Shown here one piece after another: positions 27,412-37,872 of a stretch of 64,000 nt of DNA (position 1 is its first letter; every line of letters starts with the position of its first letter). Made by a program: the position numbers and the translations under genes. The stretch is taken from assembly GCA_038259365.1 (NCBI GenBank), contig JBBSOW010000003.1:1-64000 (forward strand). The letters run 5' to 3'. Under the pieces are notes generated by a model. The model was not told the origin of the DNA. It worked only from the letters and a program-made list of their open reading frames with translations, and searched no databases. The DNA is from JBBSOW01 sp038259365 (lineage in GTDB: Bacteria; Actinomycetota; Actinomycetes; Propionibacteriales; Propionibacteriaceae).

Positions 27412-30400
27412 CACCGCTTCAGCCACCACCGGGTGAGCCGGCACGGCACAGGGCGAAGCTTCGCCTGGCCGCCGAGCCGGTGCCGGTCATCGCCACGCCG
27501 GGGCAACTGTGCGAGGCGCTCGGAATCGGTTTCAGCGACGAACAGCTCGGCGCGATCACCGCGCCGCTGGAGCCCGGGGTCATCATCGCCGGCGCGGGTT
27601 CGGGCAAGACGACGGTGATGGCGGCCCGGGTCGTCTGGCTGGTCGGCTCCGGGGCGCTGCGGCCCGAGCAGGTGCTCGGACTGACGTTCACCCGCAAGGC
27701 CGCCGCGGAGCTCTCGGCCCGCGTCCGCGCGGCGCTGCAGCGCTCCGGGGCCGTGGACACCACCGGCGTCGACGAGGCCGGCGAACAGGTCATCATGACC
27801 TACGACGCCTACGCCGCCCGCCTGCTGGGCGAGCACGGGCTGCGGATCGGCGTCGATTCGGGGCTGAAGATGATCACCGGGGCCACCCGGTTCCGGCTCG
27901 CGACCCGGGTGGTGCGGGCCGCCGCCGGCCCGTTCGAGCATCTCTCGCGGATCCTGCCGGTCACCGTGGCCGACCGGGTCCTGCGCCTGGACGCGGAGAT
28001 GAGGTCCCACCTCATCGCCGCCGAGGAGTTGGACGCCCACGCCCGGGAATACCGCGTCGCCCTGGGCGGCGCCCCGGCAGGGCGCGGCGGCAAGCCCTAC
28101 GCCGCCGTCCTCGATGCAGCTGACAAGCTGCAGGAGCGGCTCGAGTTGGCCCGGCTCGTGGCCGATTACCAACGTCTCAAGGCCGACCTGGGGGTTGTGG
28201 AGTTCGCCGACCAGATGGCGCTGGCGGCCCAGCTCGTCGAACGCGCCCCGGCGGTGGCCCAGGCGCAGCGCGAAACGTTCTCGGTCGTGTTGCTCGACGA
28301 GTACCAAGACACCTCCGCCGCTCAGGCCAAGCTGCTGCAGGGCCTGTTCTCCGGCCCCGACCCCGCCACGGGACGCGGCCACCCGGTGACGGCCGTCGGT
28401 GACCCCTACCAGGCGATCTACGGCTGGCGCGGCGCGGCGGCCAGCAACATCTTGGGCTTCGCCACCGACTTCCCCCGCGGCTCCGGGGAGCCGGCCCACG
28501 GCTTCAACCTGCGCGTGAACCGCCGCAGCGGGCAGGCCATCCTCGACGTCGCCAACCAGATCGCGACGAGCCTGACCGCCAGCGGCGGCGGGGGACACCG
28601 GGCCGGTCTCATCGCCCCACCCGAGGCCGGGCAGGGCCAGGTCCGGGCGGCCACCTTCGAGACCTGGGGAGAGGAACTGTCGTGGATCGGGGACGAGATC
28701 GTCGCGGCGCGCGAACACGAGGACGTCACCAGGTTTTCCGACATCGCGGTGTTGGCGCGGCGAAACGAGGATCTCGGGGCCATGTTCGGCGAGCTGGCGG
28801 CGCGGGAGATCCCGGCCGAGATCGTCGGGCTGGGTGGGCTGTTGTCGCTGCCGGAGGTGGCCGACGTCGTGGCCACCCTGCGGCTCCTCGACGACGTCAC
28901 CGCCAACCCCGACCTCGTCCGGCTATTGAGCGGCGCCCGGTGGCGGATCGGACCCGACGATCTCGCGCTGTTGGGTCGGCGGGCCCGAGAATTGGCTCGC
29001 ACCGGCCCGGAGGTGGATGTCGGCGCACGTCTCGATGAGCAGCCGGCCGACCCCGATTGGCGCGCGCAGCTGGCCGAGTCGCTGGATCAGGCGGTGGCCC
29101 AGGCGGATCGCAGCGAGGTGATCTGCCTGTTGGACGCGTTGGACGATCCGGGCAACCTGGGTTATTCGGCGGCGGCGAGGCAGCGCTTCGCCCTCCTCTC
29201 GGCCGAGCTGGCCACCCTGCGCCGCCACACCGGCGAACCGGTCCTCGACCTCACCCGCCGGGTGGTGGAGACGATGGGGCTGGGCGTGGAGCTGGTCGCC
29301 ACCGCGGAGTACGTGAAGACCTCGAGGCGCGATCAGCTGGCCGCCTTCGTCGACGCCGTCGCCGGCTACGTCGACGTCGACGGGGACGGCTCGCTCGCCG
29401 GGCTGCTGGGATACCTGCAGGCCGAGGCCGACACCGGCAACGGGCTCGATCAGGCCGTGCCGAGCGCGGAGGACTCGGTCAAGCTCCTCACCGTGCACAG
29501 GGCGAAGGGCCTGGAGTGGGAGCTGGTCTTCCTGCCGGCGCTGATGCAGGGGATCTTTCCCAGCGAACGCGTGACGAACAACTGGGTCACCACCGCCGAG
29601 GTCGTGCCCAACGAGTTGCGCGGGGACGCGGGCTCGATCGCCCAGCTCGCCGACGCCACCCGGGACGCGATGGTGGAGTTCAAGGCCGAACTCAAGGCCG
29701 AGCATCAGCTGTCCGAGGATCGGCTCGCCTACGTCGCGGTGACCCGGGCCAAACGCACCCTCGTCGGCACCGGGCACTATTGGCGCCCCGCGGGCGTCGA
29801 GCCCCGCACCCCCTCGCGCTACCTGCAGGCGATCCTGGACGCCGCGCGTCCCCACGACCGGGTGTTGCGCGAAGCGACCGCGCCGGGCACGGGTGAAAGC
29901 AACCCGCTGATCGTGGGCGCCGCGCCCACCGACTGGCCCGCCGTGCTGGATCCGGCGGCCCTGGAGCGGCGTCGGCTCGCCGCCGCCGCCGTTGGAAACG
30001 CTCGGCGTCGGTTCGCAGACACGGGAGAGTACGAGGCCGACGGATCCCCGATGCCGCTGGACGAGGAGTCGGTGGTGGCCCAATGGGACGGCGAGCTCGC
30101 CAGCCTGCTCGCGGAGGCGCGCCGGCTGCGGGCGGGGGTGGAGACCGTCGCGCTCCCGGCCAGCCTGACGGCCTCCCAGCTGATCCAGCTGGCCTCGGAT
30201 CCCCAGGCCTACGCTGCCGAGCTGCTGCGGCCGATGCCGCGCCGTCCGGCCGGGGCGGCCCGGCTCGGGACGCTCTTCCACACCTGGGTGGAGCGCTTCT
30301 TCGGCCAGGGGACCCTGTTCGAGGTGTTCGACCCCGAGGAGCGTCTCGAGGTGGCCCCCGAGCGCCGGGCGGGCGAGGCGGGCAGCGGGGGTACGGGCGA

Positions 30401-30791
30401 TGAACCGGACGCGGAGCCCCACCTCGCGGCGCTCACCGAGGCCTTCGGCGCCGGCCAGTTCGCCGACCGCACCCCGATGGCGTTGGAGAGCTCGTTCTCC
30501 CTGCTGCTGGGGGAGTCGGTGATCCGCGGCCGGATCGATGCGGTGTTTCGCGATCTCGACCCCGAATCGGGCTTCGACTATCAGGTGATCGATTGGAAGA
30601 CCGGCCGAGGCGAGGCCGTCGATGACCTACAGCTCGCGATCTACCGGCTGGCGTGGGCGCAGCGGATGGGGGTCGAGTTGTCCAGAGTCGATGCGTGCTT
30701 CTACTTCGTGGCGACCGATCGGCTCGTCCGGCCGCGGGAGCTGCCCGGCGAGCGGGGCCTCGCCGACCTCCTGGCGGTGGCGCGGGATTGA
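27408..30791 (+). CDS. adnB: AdnB: helicase-nuclease subunit
   Basis: A 1127-residue superfamily 1 helicase with a C-terminal nuclease. Walker A is AGAGSGKTTV (about residues 61-70), then TFTRKAAAELSARV, Walker B LLDEYQDTSAAQ, GDPYQAIYGWRGAA, LTVHRAKGLEWELVF and LAYVAVTRAKRT. The nuclease has GRIDAVFRD and VIDWKTGRGE followed by QLAIYRLAW. I chose GTG at 27408, overlapping the adnA stop; a much longer open frame back to 26490 is antisense-type noise inside adnA. AdnB is the main motor of the AdnAB heterodimer in mycobacteria. Confidence 0.93.
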   Translation: MTPLQPPPGEPARHRAKLRLAAEPVPVIATPGQLCEALGIGFSDEQLGAITAPLEPGVIIAGAGSGKTTVMAARVVWLVGSGALRPEQVLGLTFTRKAAAELSARVRAALQRSGAVDTTGVDEAGEQVIMTYDAYAARLLGEHGLRIGVDSGLKMITGATRFRLATRVVRAAAGPFEHLSRILPVTVADRVLRLDAEMRSHLIAAEELDAHAREYRVALGGAPAGRGGKPYAAVLDAADKLQERLELARLVADYQRLKADLGVVEFADQMALAAQLVERAPAVAQAQRETFSVVLLDEYQDTSAAQAKLLQGLFSGPDPATGRGHPVTAVGDPYQAIYGWRGAAASNILGFATDFPRGSGEPAHGFNLRVNRRSGQAILDVANQIATSLTASGGGGHRAGLIAPPEAGQGQVRAATFETWGEELSWIGDEIVAAREHEDVTRFSDIAVLARRNEDLGAMFGELAAREIPAEIVGLGGLLSLPEVADVVATLRLLDDVTANPDLVRLLSGARWRIGPDDLALLGRRARELARTGPEVDVGARLDEQPADPDWRAQLAESLDQAVAQADRSEVICLLDALDDPGNLGYSAAARQRFALLSAELATLRRHTGEPVLDLTRRVVETMGLGVELVATAEYVKTSRRDQLAAFVDAVAGYVDVDGDGSLAGLLGYLQAEADTGNGLDQAVPSAEDSVKLLTVHRAKGLEWELVFLPALMQGIFPSERVTNNWVTTAEVVPNELRGDAGSIAQLADATRDAMVEFKAELKAEHQLSEDRLAYVAVTRAKRTLVGTGHYWRPAGVEPRTPSRYLQAILDAARPHDRVLREATAPGTGESNPLIVGAAPTDWPAVLDPAALERRRLAAAAVGNARRRFADTGEYEADGSPMPLDEESVVAQWDGELASLLAEARRLRAGVETVALPASLTASQLIQLASDPQAYAAELLRPMPRRPAGAARLGTLFHTWVERFFGQGTLFEVFDPEERLEVAPERRAGEAGSGGTGDEPDAEPHLAALTEAFGAGQFADRTPMALESSFSLLLGESVIRGRIDAVFRDLDPESGFDYQVIDWKTGRGEAVDDLQLAIYRLAWAQRMGVELSRVDACFYFVATDRLVRPRELPGERGLADLLAVARD

Positions 30792-30794
30792 GAG

Positions 30795-31664
30795 TTGGTT
30801 ACCCTGGCCTACGTGAGTTGGGTACAAGCCAGTTGGCTGGACAGGGTAGACGAGCATCGAAGCCGCGCGGATTGGGTGGCGCAGCTGTGGCAGGACGAGG
30901 ACGCGAAGCTGTTGAAGGTCGACGCCGAGGGAAACTTCTTCGTCGACGAGGAGCGCGAGGAGCTGCGGATGACCCGGCCCTTCGTGGAATACGACGATCA
31001 ACGCCACATCCTGTTGGGGCTGAGCCGGGAGAATCCCGTGTTCGCCGTCGAGGCCCTGCCCGACGGCCCCATGTCCCACCTGCGCGAGATAGGCGCGGTG
31101 CTCTCCGATGAACACCTGGAGATCGCCGCGGCCGCCGTGGCCATCACCAACTGGCACCGCAACGAGAAGTTCTGCCCCCGCTGCGGCACGGCCACCAGGG
31201 TCTCAAACGGTGGCTTCATGCGCGAGTGTGGCAACTGCGGCAACAAGGTGTTCCCGAGAACCGACGTCGCGGTGATCGTGGCGATCACCGATCCTCAAGA
31301 CCGGCTGCTGCTCGGCCATCAGGGCCGCTGGGCGGCCAAGCGGATGTCCATCTTCGCCGGCTTCATCGAGGCCGGCGAATCCCTCGAGCACGCCATCCAC
31401 CGCGAGATGGCCGAGGAGACCGACCTCACCATCGACAAGGTGCACTACTTCGGTAGCCAGCCGTGGCCTTTCCCGAAGTCGTTGATGGTCGGTTTCTTCG
31501 CCGAGGTGAGCGATGATCGTTTCTCGGTGGACGAGGACGAGATCGAGTGGGCGCAATGGTTCACCAAGGACGAACTCCGCCAGGCGGTCAAGGACGATCA
31601 GGTGACCCTTCCCAAACCCGTATCGATCGCCCACCGGATGATCAGCAGCTGGCTGGAACGCTAG
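30795..31664 (+). CDS. nudC: NudC: NAD(H) pyrophosphatase / RNA deNADding Nudix enzyme
   Basis: A 289-residue Nudix hydrolase of the NudC family. The zinc ribbon reads CPRC...CGNC (from about residue 127), the Nudix box GFIEAGESLEHAIHREMAEE (about 189-208), and the NAD-specific signature SQPWPFPKSLM follows. It cleaves NAD(H) to NMN and AMP and can remove NAD caps from RNA. It starts 3 bases after adnB, at TTG 30795 or, equally plausibly, GTG 30813 (VSWVQASWL). In M. tuberculosis a potassium-channel-type gene sits between adnB and nudC by my recollection; it is absent here. Confidence 0.95.
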   Translation: MVTLAYVSWVQASWLDRVDEHRSRADWVAQLWQDEDAKLLKVDAEGNFFVDEEREELRMTRPFVEYDDQRHILLGLSRENPVFAVEALPDGPMSHLREIGAVLSDEHLEIAAAAVAITNWHRNEKFCPRCGTATRVSNGGFMRECGNCGNKVFPRTDVAVIVAITDPQDRLLLGHQGRWAAKRMSIFAGFIEAGESLEHAIHREMAEETDLTIDKVHYFGSQPWPFPKSLMVGFFAEVSDDRFSVDEDEIEWAQWFTKDELRQAVKDDQVTLPKPVSIAHRMISSWLER

Positions 31665-31673
31665 CCACGGCGT

Positions 31674-32294
31674 CTACGCCGCAAGCTTGACCAAAATCGC
31701 CTTCATCTGAGCAATTTCTGCCTTTTGGCTGGCGATGATCGAGTTGGCGAGTTCCTTCGCCTCGGCGTTCTCGCCTTGCGCAACCTCGGTTTCGGACATG
31801 GCCACGGCCCCTTCGTGGTGGGTGATCATCAGCTCCACCCACATCGTGTCGAACTCCTTCCCGGTGGCGTTGCCGAGGGAGGTCATCTCGTCCTCGCTCA
31901 TCATGCCGGCCCCGTGCTCCATCCCCTGCATGTCTTCCATGCCGCCCATCGACCCGTCCGGAACGGGCTCTCCCCAGCTCTGCAGCCAGCCCGTCATCGT
32001 GGCGATCTCGGGGTCTTGGGCCTTCTTGATCTCCCGGGCGGTGGCGGTGACGTCGGCGCTATCCCCGGCGGTGAGCGCCATCTCGGCCATGGCGAGGGCC
32101 TGCCGGTGGTGGGGGATCATCCCGGTGGCGAAGCTGACATCGGCGTCGTTGTGGGCGGCCACCGATGCCGATGCCGACGAGGCGGCCGAGGGGGCTGTGC
32201 TGGCGGCCGGCGGGTCGGCCGGCGTAGCACCGCACGCGGTGAGAACGAGCGCGCCGGCGGCGAGGGTAGAGGCGAAAACAAGACGGTGTTTCAT
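31674..32294 (-). CDS. DUF305 secreted lipoprotein
   Basis: A 206-residue exported protein. The lipobox signal peptide ends LVLTAC near residue 21, a Ser/Ala-rich linker follows, then a DUF305 domain with two His-rich helices: GMIPHHRQALAMAEMAL and LMITHHEGAVAMSETEV. Met-rich MGGMEDMQGMEHGAGMM lies between them, which suggests copper or another soft metal as ligand. It lies downstream of the Cu+ ATPase gene on the same strand, 70 bases away, so the two may be co-transcribed. Family function is not firmly established; metal binding is inferred from His/Met content and context. Confidence 0.88.
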   Translation of the reverse strand: MKHRLVFASTLAAGALVLTACGATPADPPAASTAPSAASSASASVAAHNDADVSFATGMIPHHRQALAMAEMALTAGDSADVTATAREIKKAQDPEIATMTGWLQSWGEPVPDGSMGGMEDMQGMEHGAGMMSEDEMTSLGNATGKEFDTMWVELMITHHEGAVAMSETEVAQGENAEAKELANSIIASQKAEIAQMKAILVKLAA

Positions 32295-32365
32295 GGGGTG
32301 TCCTTTCGAGGACCGTTGGGTTACAGGGGTGGCAAGACGGGCGGATTCACCCGAGGTGTGGCGGG

Positions 32366-34702
<2,337 letters not shown>

Positions 34703-34711
34703 GCCTGGAGC

Positions 34712-34728
34712 ATACCCTATGGGGGTAT
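34712..34728. promoter_or_regulatory. CsoR/RcnR-type copper operator
   Basis: The sequence ATACCC-TATGG-GGGTAT is a G/C-tract pseudopalindrome with ATA/TAT ends, as in CsoR-type copper operators. It lies 10 bases upstream of the copA ATG and 86 bases upstream of the divergent ArsR-type gene. A copper-responsive derepression of copA is inferred. No csoR gene is within the window. Confidence 0.75.
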
Positions 34729-34813
34729 CACGACCAACCGGACGCCGGCCGCCAGAGAGGCTCAATGTAGTTCAGCGTTGCATGTATTCATGATGATCTG
34801 TATCGTTCCCGGC

Positions 34814-35149
34814 ATGGCAGACCCGGTGACGCTGACCCATACCGCGGCTCTCGCTCGGCTCGGGTACGCCCTAGCGGACGAGACCCGGGCGCGAATCCTG
34901 CTCGCCCTGCGCGAGGCCCCCGCCCACCCCTCCGATCTGGCGGAGTCCCTGGCCGTGTCTCGCCAGGTGATGTCGAACCAACTCGCCTGCCTGCGCGGAT
35001 GCGGCCTCGTGACGTCGGTACGCGACGGACGCCGCACCTGGTACCGCCTGACCGACCCACACCTCGCCTCGGCGCTGACCGACCTGCTCCACCTGGTCGT
35101 CGTCGTCGACCCGGCCTGCTGCGGACCCGACGGGTGCACCTGCTCATGA
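34814..35149 (+). CDS. cmtR: ArsR/SmtB-family metal sensor, CmtR-like
   Basis: A 111-residue winged-helix repressor. The HTH core is LAESLAVSRQVMSNQLACLR, and the recognition-helix end carries Cys-x3-Cys (LACLRGCGLV), the CmtR arrangement for Cd2+/Pb2+ (Cys57/Cys61 in M. tuberculosis by recall). The C-terminus adds a Cys-rich tail, CCGPDGCTCS, which can supply the third ligand. ATG 34814 (MADPVTLTHTA) matches the family start; the longer frame to 34682 reads through the copA promoter. The stop overlaps the ATG of the CDF transporter (ATGA), so the two form an operon. Confidence 0.88.
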   Translation: MADPVTLTHTAALARLGYALADETRARILLALREAPAHPSDLAESLAVSRQVMSNQLACLRGCGLVTSVRDGRRTWYRLTDPHLASALTDLLHLVVVVDPACCGPDGCTCS

Positions 35150-35853
35150 CATCACCGCCCACCGGCGCCCCCGCACTATCGGAGGGTCGCCGCGACGTCC
35201 TCACGCGCCGGATCCGCTGGATCGTCGCGGCCACGATCACCTACAACGTGATCGAGGCCATCGTCGCGATCACGGCCGGGCGCCTGGCGTCGTCGGCCGC
35301 CCTCGTCGGCTTTGGGCTCGACTCGACGATCGAGGTGCTCTCGGCGGTGGCCGTGGCGTGGCAGTTCGCCGCCTCCGATCCCTCGCGGCGCGAGAAGACC
35401 GCGCTCCGGGTCATCGCCTTTTCCTTCTTCGGTCTCGCCGCCTACGTCGCCGTCAGCGCCGTTCGCACCCTGTTGGGGGCCGCCGAGCCCCAGCATTCCA
35501 CGGTGGGGATCGTGCTGGCCGCCGTCAGCCTGGTCGTCATGCCCGCCCTGTCCTGGATCGAGCGACATACCGGGCGAGAGCTCGGGTCGGCGTCGGCCAT
35601 CGCCGATTCCAAGCAGACCTTACTGTGTACCTACCTCTCGGCGGTGCTGCTCGTCGGGCTCGTGCTCAACTCCTGGCTCGGCTGGTCCTGGGCGGACCCG
35701 GCGGCCGCGCTCGTCATCGCGGGACTCGCCGTTCGCGAAGGCCTGCAGGCGTGGCGGGGTGACGCGTGTTGCGCGCCCGCCGCGGCCCTCGCCGAGCCCG
35801 ACGGTAACGGAGCGCGCGAGGCGGGTTGCTGCGGCGAGGAGGCCGGGCGCTGA
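35146..35853 (+). CDS. CDF-like cation efflux protein
   Basis: A 235-residue membrane protein with about five to six spans: YNVIEAIVAITAGRLASSAA, FGLDSTIEVLSAVAVAW, VIAFSFFGLAAYVAV, STVGIVLAAVSLVVMPALSW, CTYLSAVLLVGLVLNSWLGW and AAALVIAGLAV. Acidic metal-site residues appear in GLDSTIE and IADSKQT. The long cytoplasmic C-terminal domain of classical CDF proteins is missing; instead there is a short Cys-rich end (DACCAP, GCCGEE). It is co-translated with the CmtR-like sensor, so Cd2+, Pb2+ or Zn2+ export is likely. GTG-type upstream starts lie inside the regulator gene and were rejected. Confidence 0.86.
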   Translation: MTSPPTGAPALSEGRRDVLTRRIRWIVAATITYNVIEAIVAITAGRLASSAALVGFGLDSTIEVLSAVAVAWQFAASDPSRREKTALRVIAFSFFGLAAYVAVSAVRTLLGAAEPQHSTVGIVLAAVSLVVMPALSWIERHTGRELGSASAIADSKQTLLCTYLSAVLLVGLVLNSWLGWSWADPAAALVIAGLAVREGLQAWRGDACCAPAAALAEPDGNGAREAGCCGEEAGR

Positions 35854-35861
35854 ACCGCCCG

Positions 35862-35900
35862 GAGCCGTCCGTCTAAAGCCGTCGGTCTAGAGCCGTCCGC
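35862..35900. repeat. 14-base tandem repeat across the recD stop codon
   Basis: About three copies of (G/A)AGCCGTC(C/G)GTCTA start at 35862, 35876 and 35890. The middle and third copies include the recD stop codon and its last residues on the minus strand. It is a short slippage-type duplication at the junction of two convergent genes. Confidence 0.6.
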
Positions 35901-37872
35901 GCAGGCCGGAGGCGCGGTTGGCCGGGCGGCCCACGGCGCGATGGATGGCGGCGAGGCTGCCAATGATGGAGACGTGCCGGGTGGCGCGCGTGACCGCGGT
36001 GTAGAGCAGCTCGCGGGTCAGCAGGGCGGATTCGTGGGAGGGCAGCACCAAGGTGACCCGACGAAACTGCGAACCCTGCGCCTTGTGCACGGTCATCGCG
36101 TGCACCGTTTGCACCGCGTCGAGCTGGATGGGGGCAAACAGGGCCGGGGTGCCGCCCCGGGCGAAGGCGGCCCTGGGCCCCGTGCGCGCGTCGACGACCA
36201 CGCCGGTGTCGCCGTTGTACAACCCGATGCCCGGATCGTTCTGGGTGATCATCAGCGGGCGGCCCACGTACCATTCTCCTTCGGCTCCGTACCCCGGAAC
36301 CGCGGCGGCCAGGTACTCCTCGATCTCGTAAGCCCACCTCGCGACGCCGGCCGGCCCGCGGCGATGGGCACACAGCACCCGATGCTCATCCACCGCCTCC
36401 AGCGCGGCCACCGGATCTCCCTCTCTCCCCCCGCCAGCGCCCCGGGCGGCCACGTCGACCGCCAGAGCGGCGTCGAGGCACCGCTTGGCCAACGTCGGTA
36501 GGTCGGACAGGGCCGTCTCTTCGGCCGGCGTGTCGACGAGGCTGAGATCGCTGGAGCCCGACGCGATGATCTCCACCGCCGCGTCGGCGTCACCCCGGCG
36601 GATGGCCTCGGCCAGTTCGGCGATCGCGCCGCCGAACCGCCAGGTGTGGGTGAGCTCGACGACCCCGCGCGCGGCCGCGTCCAGGTCCGAGCCTCGCGCA
36701 CTCGATCCCGGGCCGGAAGCCGGCCGGTCGTCGGCCCGGGCGCGCCGCAGCGCGAGCAACCGGGGATCGTCGCCGACGATGGGGACGGCCAGCTGATCGG
36801 CGCGCGTGACATCGGCCAGGACGGCCCCGGCCTCCACCGAGGTGAGCTGGTCGGGATCGCCGACGAGGATGAGCCGGGTGCTGACCGGCAACGCCTCCAA
36901 CAGCCGATCCATCATCGTCAGCGACACCATCGAGGTTTCGTCGACCACCACCACGTCGTAGGCCAGCGGGTTGCTGCGGTTGTGGCGAAACCGGCTCCCG
37001 GACTGCGGCAACCAGCCCAGCAGCCGATGGATGGTGACCGCCTTGAGCGCATCGGCGTCGAAGGCGTGCGACCCGTCCAGCTCGGCGGCCGCGGTCCGCA
37101 CCGCCACCTCCAGCCGGGCGGCGGCCTTACCGGTGGGAGCGGCCAGGGCGATGCGGGGGGCCGGCCCGGGCTGGGCCTGCAGGAGGGCGAGGATCTTGGC
37201 GACGGTGGTGGTCTTGCCGGTTCCGGGCCCGCCGGCCAGCACGGTGACCGGGGACAGCACGCTGACGGCGCCGGCGACTCGCTGCCAGTTCACCTCGTGC
37301 TCGGCCAGCCCGTCGCGGTCGAAGATGGCGTCCAACCCGGAGGCGAGGGCGGCGACGTCGGCCGGGGGAGGCGCGGTGCGTCGCCGCGTGAGGCTGAGCC
37401 GCACCGACTCCTCTTGTCGCCAGTAGCGGTCCAGGTACACCAGCGGGCCCAGCAGCCGCAGCGGGCGGGGGTCGTGCGCCGGGTCGACCGCGCCCGAGGT
37501 GGTGTCGGCGTCCCCGTTGGGCGCCAGCATGGGGTGCGTCGATGAGGTGTCGCTCAGCATGGTGTGCGTCATGGTAGAGCGGGCGACGGCGCTCCGCCAC
37601 GCCTGGGATTCGGGCCAACGGAGCTCGCTCGTATCGTCGTCGGTGTCGGCGATGCTGGTGGACACCCTCGAGAGGTCGAGGCAGACCGAGCCTTGGCGCA
37701 CCGCTCGCACGGCGAGCGCCATCGCCAACCAGACCCGCTCGTCGGGCTCGGCGCACAGCTGGGCCAGGCGCCGGGCGCTGTTGACGTCGGCCAGTTCGAG
37801 CACGCCGGCCTCGTTGAACTCGGCGAGGAGCCCCTCGCCGGTGATCGCCACCTCGACCTCGGGGATGCTCAT
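35887..37872 (-). CDS. recD: RecD: exonuclease V alpha subunit
   Basis: A 661-residue superfamily 1B helicase, slightly longer than E. coli RecD. Walker A is AGGPGTGKTTTVAKIL (about residue 213), Walker B VVVDETSMVSL, GDPDQLTSV, MTVHKAQGSQFRRV and LLYTAVTRATRHV. The N-terminal domain (1-150) is the part that contacts RecBC in the family. It overlaps recB by 4 bases (ATGA), and the order is recC-recB-recD on the minus strand. It is the 5'-3' motor of RecBCD. Confidence 0.95.
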   Translation of the reverse strand: MSIPEVEVAITGEGLLAEFNEAGVLELADVNSARRLAQLCAEPDERVWLAMALAVRAVRQGSVCLDLSRVSTSIADTDDDTSELRWPESQAWRSAVARSTMTHTMLSDTSSTHPMLAPNGDADTTSGAVDPAHDPRPLRLLGPLVYLDRYWRQEESVRLSLTRRRTAPPPADVAALASGLDAIFDRDGLAEHEVNWQRVAGAVSVLSPVTVLAGGPGTGKTTTVAKILALLQAQPGPAPRIALAAPTGKAAARLEVAVRTAAAELDGSHAFDADALKAVTIHRLLGWLPQSGSRFRHNRSNPLAYDVVVVDETSMVSLTMMDRLLEALPVSTRLILVGDPDQLTSVEAGAVLADVTRADQLAVPIVGDDPRLLALRRARADDRPASGPGSSARGSDLDAAARGVVELTHTWRFGGAIAELAEAIRRGDADAAVEIIASGSSDLSLVDTPAEETALSDLPTLAKRCLDAALAVDVAARGAGGGREGDPVAALEAVDEHRVLCAHRRGPAGVARWAYEIEEYLAAAVPGYGAEGEWYVGRPLMITQNDPGIGLYNGDTGVVVDARTGPRAAFARGGTPALFAPIQLDAVQTVHAMTVHKAQGSQFRRVTLVLPSHESALLTRELLYTAVTRATRHVSIIGSLAAIHRAVGRPANRASGLRGRL

